Assembly (NCBI RefSeq): GCF_000827125.1
Contig: NZ_CP010311.1
Span: forward strand, 744,001-808,000
Reading direction: 5' to 3'
DNA length: 64,000 nucleotides
From: Geoalkalibacter subterraneus
GTDB lineage: Bacteria > Desulfobacterota > Desulfuromonadia > Desulfuromonadales > Geoalkalibacteraceae
The notes beneath the pieces are model-generated. The model did not search any database, was not told where the DNA came from, and worked only from the letters and a program-made list of their open reading frames with translations. How positions within the stretch are numbered: the stretch's first letter is position 1; each line of letters opens with the position of its first letter. This document shows, one piece after another, positions 58,893 through 64,000 of the stretch. Position numbers and translations under genes: made by a program.

Positions 58893-58932
58893 AAAGGCGG
58901 CGCCGAGGACATTTCTTCCCGGCGCCGCCTTT
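58893..58932 (+). terminator. Intrinsic terminator after the FKBP gene
   Basis: AAAGGCGGCGCCG and its complement, 14-base loop; the T tail is short. Confidence 0.7.
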
Positions 58933-59010
58933 GTTCTGCCGATCTGCCCGATTTCAGCAGGGCAAACTTGTATGCAGTATGCAGCGTACAGTTGACTTTC
59001 CCGTCGGCCT

Positions 59011-59026
59011 GGGATAATTTTTTGCC
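59011..59026 (+). promoter_or_regulatory. Possible second -24/-12 promoter, upstream of the dodecaheme genes
   Basis: GG (59012-59013), ten bases, GC (59024-59025), with TTGC at -12 but a poor -24 arm (GGGATA). The 341-base gap between the FKBP gene and the first cytochrome gene holds only this and the terminator. The leader would be about 190 bases. Confidence 0.25.
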
Positions 59027-59225
59027 TGAATTGTGCCTGCAGTAACCATTTTCCGATGGGTTCTTTCCGGGGAGGCCGGAATGGATCCATTTGAGTTCAT
59101 TTTTTTTCGTGGCGGAATCGGTTCTTCTGTAACGAGGAAGAGAGCAAACCGGATCCGGGGGCGCAGATGGCGCCTTGTTTCACGAAATTCATGTCAACGG
59201 TGTTGGGAGACAGGAGGAAATGTAG

Positions 59226-60038
59226 ATGAGGAGTTTATTTAGCAAGGGACGTTATGCAGCCGCGGCGTTGCTGCTGGGAATGGTGATGCTGGTCGCCGGC
59301 CCGGTCTCGGCCCAGGATGCGGAACTGATGAATTCGGACTGCGTAAAGTGCCATCAGGCGGTGCCGCAGCAGGTCGAAGAGAAGGGGATGGCGCATAAGA
59401 CCGCCGTTTCCTGTCTTGATTGCCATGTCGGGCATCCGCCGGAGGTCGCCGACAATATCCCTGCCTGCGCCATGTGCCATGCCGGAACACCCCATTATGA
59501 CGAACCCGAGGATTGCGCCAAGTGCCACGCCAATCCCCATACGCCGCTTGAATTGACCCTTGAAGGGGAGCTTAAAGCGGAATGTCTGACCTGCCATGAC
59601 CCGATCGGGCAGCAGCTTACGGCCAACCCCAGCGCGCACACCGAAGTGTCCTGTAATTTCTGTCATGCCGACACCCATGGCTACATTCCCGAATGCATGG
59701 TCTGTCATGAGACCCATTCCGAGGAGATCGCGGCGCAGGATTGCTCGGCCTGCCACCAGGCTCACATGCCCCTCGAAGTGGCCTATGACGACCAGCTGCC
59801 TTCGGTCTTCTGCGCCGCCTGCCACGATACGGCTTACAGCGAGTTGAGCGCGACACCGACCAAGCACCAGACGCTGGCCTGTGTTTACTGCCATCAGGAT
59901 GAGCATAAAATGGTCCCGCTGTGTTCCGATTGTCACGGCGTGCCGCACGCACCGGGAATTCATGAAAAGTTCCCGTCCTGCGGCGAATGTCACAATACCG
60001 CGCATGATCTGAACAACTGGCCCGGCCAAGCCGAATAA
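59226..60038 (+). CDS. Dodecaheme c-type cytochrome
   Basis: A 270-residue exported cytochrome with 12 CxxCH motifs (first CVKCH, last CGECH), about one heme per 20 residues. The signal peptide is residues 1-29 (ending VSAQD). Extra histidines in CHxxH and HxH patterns offer axial ligands for bis-His hemes. Twelve hemes recall OmcQ-type cytochromes of Geobacter, but no family is assigned with certainty. The start has AGGAGG upstream. It is 11 bases upstream of a second 12-heme gene, and the C-terminal halves of both proteins align well, pointing to a tandem duplication. Confidence 0.9.
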   Translation: MRSLFSKGRYAAAALLLGMVMLVAGPVSAQDAELMNSDCVKCHQAVPQQVEEKGMAHKTAVSCLDCHVGHPPEVADNIPACAMCHAGTPHYDEPEDCAKCHANPHTPLELTLEGELKAECLTCHDPIGQQLTANPSAHTEVSCNFCHADTHGYIPECMVCHETHSEEIAAQDCSACHQAHMPLEVAYDDQLPSVFCAACHDTAYSELSATPTKHQTLACVYCHQDEHKMVPLCSDCHGVPHAPGIHEKFPSCGECHNTAHDLNNWPGQAE

Positions 60039-60049
60039 GGGAGGGACCC

Positions 60050-61057
60050 ATGCCTGTTGTCAAAAGGTTTGCTCTGCAAACACTATTGGTTGTCCTGGCG
60101 TTGGTGGGCTTTATGGCGGTTGCCGCCTGTGCCCGTCCTGACGTCGATGACGGTCGTGTCGAAAGTGAAACACCTCCTGCTGCAACCGAAGTGAAGCAGG
60201 AAGCAGTGGAGATGGCGTCCGAGCCGGAAGCGGCTGATAGCGCCGTTCAGGTCGCCCAGGCGGAAACAACAGCTGAGCCTGCTCCCACCGCCAACAAAAA
60301 AGACCCGGCCAACCCCTATGATGTCGACATCCCGCCCATGAGCCTGGAGCAGTGCGGGCAGTGCCATCCGACCTATTTTGAGAGCCTGCGGACTGAAGGT
60401 GGTCGCCATCAGTTCGACTGCCGTGAGTGCCATGAGGTTTTTCACGCCTATAATCCGCAGAAGCAGAACTGGGCGGAAATCATGCCTAACTGTGCCGATT
60501 GCCATGGTCAGCCTCATGGAAGCGTACATGTGCAGTGCCTCAGTTGCCATGTTGACCCCCACGCACCCCTTTCCATGCCCTATGCTGAAGGGGCACCAGT
60601 GACCAAGGCATGTGCGGATTGCCACACGGGACCGGCCAGAGAGGTCGCCGAGTTCCCCAGCCGCCATATGGATGTCGCGTGCACAAGCTGTCATCATGAC
60701 CAGCATGGCTATGTGCCGTCCTGCTTCGAGTGTCACGGGCCCCACTACGAGGGACAGGCTCTTGAGTCCTGTACTGAGTGCCATCCGGTGCACAAGCCGT
60801 TGGAAATTGCTTTGACTCCGACCACCGGCGCCCGTACCTGCCAGGCCTGCCACGATACGGTTTACACCGAGTGGAAAGAAACGCCCAGCAAGCACGGCCA
60901 GGTCAATTGCTCTCTGTGCCACACAGAGCACGGCATGATCCCCGACTGCAGGACCTGTCACGTTCAGCCCCACAGTGACAACATGCTGAGCAAGTTCCCG
61001 GATTGCCTCACCTGTCATATCAATCCGCATGATCTGCCGGTCAAGCGGAAAAACTGA
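60050..61057 (+). CDS. Dodecaheme c-type cytochrome lipoprotein
   Basis: A 335-residue exported protein with a lipobox (VAAC, Cys27), hence probably a lipoprotein. A 70-residue Glu/Ala/Pro-rich spacer is followed by 12 CxxCH motifs (first CGQCH, last CLTCH). Its C-terminal part shares the pattern CHDTxYxE, P-KH, C-CH-EH, KFPxCxxCHxxxHDL with the preceding cytochrome. GGGAGG precedes the ATG. The lipid anchor and long linker suggest a tether from a membrane across the periplasm, while the paralogue lacking an anchor may be soluble. A strong terminator closes the operon. Confidence 0.9.
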   Translation: MPVVKRFALQTLLVVLALVGFMAVAACARPDVDDGRVESETPPAATEVKQEAVEMASEPEAADSAVQVAQAETTAEPAPTANKKDPANPYDVDIPPMSLEQCGQCHPTYFESLRTEGGRHQFDCRECHEVFHAYNPQKQNWAEIMPNCADCHGQPHGSVHVQCLSCHVDPHAPLSMPYAEGAPVTKACADCHTGPAREVAEFPSRHMDVACTSCHHDQHGYVPSCFECHGPHYEGQALESCTECHPVHKPLEIALTPTTGARTCQACHDTVYTEWKETPSKHGQVNCSLCHTEHGMIPDCRTCHVQPHSDNMLSKFPDCLTCHINPHDLPVKRKN

Positions 61058-61085
61058 CGGTTTTTCTTCGGGGACACTAAAGGAC

Positions 61086-61127
61086 AAACAACAAGGGCGC
61101 GACAGCAATGTCGCGCCCTTGTTGTTT
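61086..61127. terminator. Intrinsic terminator, probably bidirectional
   Basis: A 19-pair perfect stem (AAACAACAAGGGCGCGACA) with a four-base loop between the dodecaheme operon and the convergent monoheme cytochrome gene. Confidence 0.9.
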
Positions 61128-61150
61128 GATGACAGATAAAACCGGGGGGG

Positions 61151-61474
61151 TTACTGGTTGCTCAGGAATTCGACCAGTGCGTCGATTTCCTCGGCTTTCA
61201 GGTGGTCGTAGGCGGGCATCATGGTGCCGGCGTTGACGCTCTTCGGATCAGTGATGACTTTGCGCAAGGCCTCTTCGTCAAGGCGCTGGCCGACTTCGTC
61301 GAGGCTTGGCCCGAGTTTTCCGCCGGATCCGTCGAACTGATGGCATCCTTTGCAACCGAGAGCGTTGATCAACTCGCGGCCTTTCGCTTCATTCTCCTCA
61401 GCCATCGCACCGGCGGCGACAAGGGACAGAGCGGCAGCGCAGGCGATGGCTGCAGCGGTTTTTTTAACATTCAT
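61151..61474 (-). CDS. Small monoheme cytochrome c
   Basis: A 107-residue precursor with a signal peptide (1-25, ending GAMAEE). The mature class I cytochrome c domain has one CKGCH motif (41-45) and the methionine-ligand region NAGTMMPAYDHL. Small size suggests a soluble periplasmic carrier like cytochrome c551/c552. ATG 61474 with AAGGAG is preferred over a longer frame. A promoter with TATGAT lies upstream. Confidence 0.9.
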   Translation of the reverse strand: MNVKKTAAAIACAAALSLVAAGAMAEENEAKGRELINALGCKGCHQFDGSGGKLGPSLDEVGQRLDEEALRKVITDPKSVNAGTMMPAYDHLKAEEIDALVEFLSNQ

Positions 61475-61536
61475 CGGTTTTAGACTCCTTTCAGGGGTAT
61501 TCTGCGACGGCAAGCCGCTGCGCAGTTTCGGTTAAA

Positions 61537-61564
61537 ATCATACCTGAAGTCGGCGGGAACGCAA
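61537..61564 (-). promoter_or_regulatory. Candidate promoter of the monoheme cytochrome gene
   Basis: Minus-strand TTGCGT (61559-61564), 16-base spacer, TATGAT (61537-61542), about 55 bases of leader. Confidence 0.5.
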
Positions 61565-61678
61565 TGCTAGCCAAGCCGAAGAGGTTTTAAAAAGTTGAAA
61601 ATCCTCCCTGCGGCGAGTAACCTGTTGGCGCCGCAAGGGATCATTCTGATTGCCATTTGTTGACGGAGGTCTTTTCAG

Positions 61679-62695
61679 ATGCTGATTGTTATGGAACACA
61701 ATGCCTCCGCGGAGCAGGTACGCCGCGTGCAGGAAACCATTGAAACCATGGGGCTTCAGGCCGCGCCCATTCCCGGCAGTGAACGTACCGCCATCGGTGT
61801 CCTCGGCAATCAGGGCTATGTCGACGATACCGCGATTCGCAACCTTCCCGGTGTGCGCGAATGCATCCATGTCAGCAAGCCTTACAAACTGGTCTCACGC
61901 GATTTTCATCCCGGTGCCACTATTGTTGAAATCGGCGATGTGAGAATCGGCGATGGCATGGCGCCCGTTGTGATCGCAGGCCCCTGCAGCATTGAAAGTG
62001 TCGACCAGATGATGGCCGCAGCTCGAATGGCCAAAAAGGCCGGGGCGTCCATGCTGCGCGGGGGGGCTTTCAAGCCGCGCACCGGGCCGCACTCCTTTCA
62101 GGGCCTGGGAGAGAAAGGCCTGAAAATGCTGCGTCAGGCCGGCGACCAGGTGGGCCTGCCGGTCATTACCGAGGTGATGCGCATCGAGCAGCTCGACGCG
62201 GTGTGCCAATATGCCGATGTCCTGCAGATCGGGGCACGCAACATGCAGAATTTTGATCTGCTCAAGGAAGTCGGCCGGCTCGACAGGCCGGTGCTGCTCA
62301 AGCGCGGCATGAGTGCGACGGTCGAGGAGTTTCTGGCCGCGGCGGAATACATTGTGGCGGAAGGCAACGAGCGGGTTGTCCTGTGTGAGCGCGGAATCCG
62401 GACTTTTGAACGTGCCACGCGCAATACTCTCGATCTTTCCGTTGTGCCCTTGATCCGGGAGATGAGCCATCTGCCGATTATTGTGGATCCCAGCCACGCG
62501 ACCGGGCTGCGCTCGCTGGTGCCGGTGATGAGCAAGGCCGCTTTGGTTGCCGGAGCCCACGGCGTGATGGTGGAAGTGCATCCCGATCCCGCCAGGGCCC
62601 TGTGCGACGGGGCCCAGAGCCTTGATGGCCCCGCCTTTGAATCACTTATGAGCGAGCTTCGAGGTCTGGCCGCTTACCTGGGACACGATCTCTGA
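61679..62695 (+). CDS. aroF: 3-deoxy-7-phosphoheptulonate (DAHP) synthase, type I-beta
   Basis: First enzyme of the shikimate pathway, condensing phosphoenolpyruvate with erythrose 4-phosphate. It has 338 residues: an N-terminal ferredoxin-like regulatory domain (about 1-70, MLIVMEHNASAEQVRRV), then the barrel with VIAGPCSIES, MLRGGAFKPRTGPHSFQGLG, ITEVMRIEQL, QIGARNMQNFDLL, LLKRGMSATVEEFL and IIVDPSHATG. This is the short bacterial/archaeal (Thermotoga-like) subtype, usually inhibited by aromatic amino acids through its N-terminal domain. GGAGG precedes the ATG. Confidence 0.95.
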   Translation: MLIVMEHNASAEQVRRVQETIETMGLQAAPIPGSERTAIGVLGNQGYVDDTAIRNLPGVRECIHVSKPYKLVSRDFHPGATIVEIGDVRIGDGMAPVVIAGPCSIESVDQMMAAARMAKKAGASMLRGGAFKPRTGPHSFQGLGEKGLKMLRQAGDQVGLPVITEVMRIEQLDAVCQYADVLQIGARNMQNFDLLKEVGRLDRPVLLKRGMSATVEEFLAAAEYIVAEGNERVVLCERGIRTFERATRNTLDLSVVPLIREMSHLPIIVDPSHATGLRSLVPVMSKAALVAGAHGVMVEVHPDPARALCDGAQSLDGPAFESLMSELRGLAAYLGHDL

Positions 62696-62720
62696 CCGGA
62701 AGCACATGATGGGATCGCCC

Positions 62721-63593
62721 TTATGGGCCGTGGAGTGTTATGCGGGTGATTTCCGGCGGGCAGAAGAGGCGCAACGGCACGGCGCTGGTTCCGACTCCAC
62801 GCGTCACATAGAGGGGGATTCCTGGGCCGACACGGTAGAGCCCTTCCACAAACGGGTCCGAAAAGCGGGGGAGGTGCAAGGGGGGCAGCAGGGGCAGGCG
62901 AATCTGGCCGCCGTGCGTATGTCCCGCCAGGATGAGGTCGATTCTGTCATCAAGCCTGTGATGTTCGAAGGCTGGGACGTGAGACATGAGAAGATTGAGT
63001 CTTGCCGGATCCATGTGTCGATGCAGGGCGGTCAACGTATCCGTTGCGCTGGGGTAGTCGAGGCCCGCGATGGACAGTGCCAGATCGCCAATCTGAATAT
63101 CGCGACGCTGGTTGATCAGCAGTTCGATTCCCCAGTTTGAAAAGGCTCTCTGCAGGTTTTCTCCTTCCACCCGGCCCCAGTATTCCCAATTGCCCTGCAC
63201 CGCAAAAATGCCGTGGCTTGCCTTGAGCTGCTGCAGGAATTCCCTGACCGCAGGAAGATTGCGTTGCTCACCGATAAAATCGCCGGTGATCAGGATGACC
63301 TCCGCCTGTGGCGTGTTGACCTTGCGGATCACGTCGTGGTGATAGGCACTGAATTTCTCGATGTGAAGGTCGGAGAGGTGGAGCAGGTTCAATTCCTGCC
63401 CGGTGCGCAGTTTTTTCATCGGCAGCGCCAGGGTTTCGGTGACAATGGAGCGCGGTTCCAGCAGCAGGCCATGGGCGCTCAGCAGGGTGAGCGCGCCTGC
63501 ACCGTTCAGCGCCAGGAATGCTCTCCTGGAGAGGCGTCGGTGGCTGGGCTCCTGATGGATGGTCTGTGTGTCTGGCGAGGATGTTTTTCCCAA
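62721..63593 (-). CDS. Tat-type calcineurin-like metallophosphoesterase
   Basis: A 290-residue YkuE-like phosphoesterase. The N-terminus has a twin-arginine signal (SRRAFLALNGAGALTLLSAHG). Metal motifs are HLSDLHIEKF, ITGDFIG, LMSHVP and AGHTHGGQ. The third motif, normally GNHE/D, reads GNWEYWG, so the usual histidine is replaced by tryptophan. Relatives cleave UDP-diacylglucosamine-like or phospholipid head-group bonds or are uncharacterised. The start is TTG 63593 with GAGGGA upstream. Confidence 0.8.
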   Translation of the reverse strand: MGKTSSPDTQTIHQEPSHRRLSRRAFLALNGAGALTLLSAHGLLLEPRSIVTETLALPMKKLRTGQELNLLHLSDLHIEKFSAYHHDVIRKVNTPQAEVILITGDFIGEQRNLPAVREFLQQLKASHGIFAVQGNWEYWGRVEGENLQRAFSNWGIELLINQRRDIQIGDLALSIAGLDYPSATDTLTALHRHMDPARLNLLMSHVPAFEHHRLDDRIDLILAGHTHGGQIRLPLLPPLHLPRFSDPFVEGLYRVGPGIPLYVTRGVGTSAVPLRLFCPPEITRITLHGP

Positions 63594-63673
63594 AAGTGTT
63601 CCCTCGGATCAGGCCCGGACTTGTCAATCGAAGAATCGCCATTTATAGTTTACTGAAATTGTCAACCATTGCC

Positions 63674-63692
63674 TATGCCTGATCATGGCATA
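63674..63692. promoter_or_regulatory. Inverted repeat upstream of the flavodiiron gene
   Basis: TATGCC and GGCATA flank a seven-base centre that itself contains TGATCA. It lies 52 bases before the ATG, in the likely promoter region, and could be an operator. Confidence 0.35.
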
Positions 63693-63743
63693 TCCGTTCT
63701 CCGATGGTGAATCTTTCCCCTCAGAATTGCAAGGAGTTGCGTT

Positions 63744-64000
63744 ATGTTCGATCCTACAGAAATTCGTTCCGATGTTCATTGGGTCGGTGTCCGTCATCCG
63801 GATCTGGAGATTTTTGACGAACTTTTCCCGACACGCAACGGAACAACCTATAATTCCTACCTGGTTCGCGGATCAGAAAAAACCGCTCTGATCGATACGG
63901 TTAAAGAAGCCTTTGCAGATGAATTTCTGGAGAGGCTCAGTCAGATTATGCCTCTTGAGGAGGTTGACATTCTGGTCGTCAATCACGCAGAGCCTGATCA
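63744..64000 (+). CDS. Flavodiiron protein, N-terminal part (3' truncated)
   Basis: The first 85 residues of an FprA/rubredoxin:oxygen oxidoreductase-type protein, beginning MFDPTEIRSDVHWVGVRHPDLEIFDELFPTR in two stretches and continuing NGTTYNSYLVRG. It runs into the metallo-beta-lactamase diiron motif VVNHAEPD at the window edge (consensus HxExDH). Such proteins reduce oxygen or nitric oxide in anaerobes. AAGGAG precedes the ATG. The flavodoxin domain would lie outside the window. Confidence 0.88.
   Translation, partial: MFDPTEIRSDVHWVGVRHPDLEIFDELFPTRNGTTYNSYLVRGSEKTALIDTVKEAFADEFLERLSQIMPLEEVDILVVNHAEPD

Noticed and set aside
60083-61108. 341-codon minus-strand frame opposite the second dodecaheme gene
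   Set aside because: It is the complement of regularly spaced CxxCH codons and contains no recognisable domain.

Overview
This window looks like a chromosomal segment of a GC-rich anaerobic bacterium of the Desulfuromonadales (Geobacter, Desulfuromonas, Geoalkalibacter and relatives). That is an inference from gene content: a PpcA-type triheme cytochrome c7, two adjacent dodecaheme cytochromes, c-heme-binding sensor proteins, a sigma-54 response regulator, a rubrerythrin/PerR pair and a flavodiiron protein. I see no rRNA, tRNA, CRISPR array, insertion sequence or phage gene.

Layout. 0-5 kb: the end of an unrecognised protein, polyamine genes (speA, speE) and proC, separated by repeat-rich spacers. 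4.8-15 kb: minus-strand genes for a GspE/PilB-type ATPase with MshEN-like segments, a UPF0126 channel, a Cys-rich miniprotein, a MATE-like exporter, phosphoglycolate phosphatase, an NSS transporter, YggS, Maf and a PocR-GAF-GAF-GGDEF diguanylate cyclase. 15.4-23 kb: trmFO, topA, smg, dprA, a LysM protein and cpoB. 23-32.5 kb: a U32 tRNA/rRNA hydroxylation-type protein, a PPP phosphatase, a CoA-disulfide-reductase-like flavoprotein, rubrerythrin with PerR, a DJ-1/PfpI protein, class II photolyase, CorA and a DUF523-DUF1722 protein. 32.6-45.3 kb: a five-gene trehalose/alpha-glucan locus on the minus strand (glgE, treS-maltokinase fusion, treZ, GH57-DUF3536, treY). These genes can make trehalose from glucan (TreYZ) and return it to glucan through maltose-1-phosphate (TreS/Mak, GlgE). 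45.5-50.4 kb: a DksA-like protein, M23 and M48 peptidases, an MFS transporter and a SprA-related protein.

50.5-61.5 kb is the most interesting part, a respiratory and redox-signalling block. It holds a polyferredoxin, the PpcA homologue, a membrane protein, a kinase-less c-heme sensor, a di-heme cytochrome b with a tiny membrane partner, a sigma-54 response regulator, a histidine kinase with the same c-heme sensor domain, an FKBP isomerase, the two dodecaheme cytochromes and a monoheme cytochrome c. A convincing -24/-12 promoter lies upstream of the cytochrome b operon, with an upstream dyad at typical activator distance. I infer that the heme-sensing two-component system controls that operon. 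The window ends with aroF, a Tat-type metallophosphoesterase with an altered motif, and the start of a flavodiiron protein.

Several families of short noncoding repeats are scattered between genes: a 20-copy TTGAGRC array, a 9-copy CCCAAAG array, a 3-copy CCTCACG array that includes the treS stop codon, GTAGGGGCG palindromes, and a CACAGAG inverted repeat.
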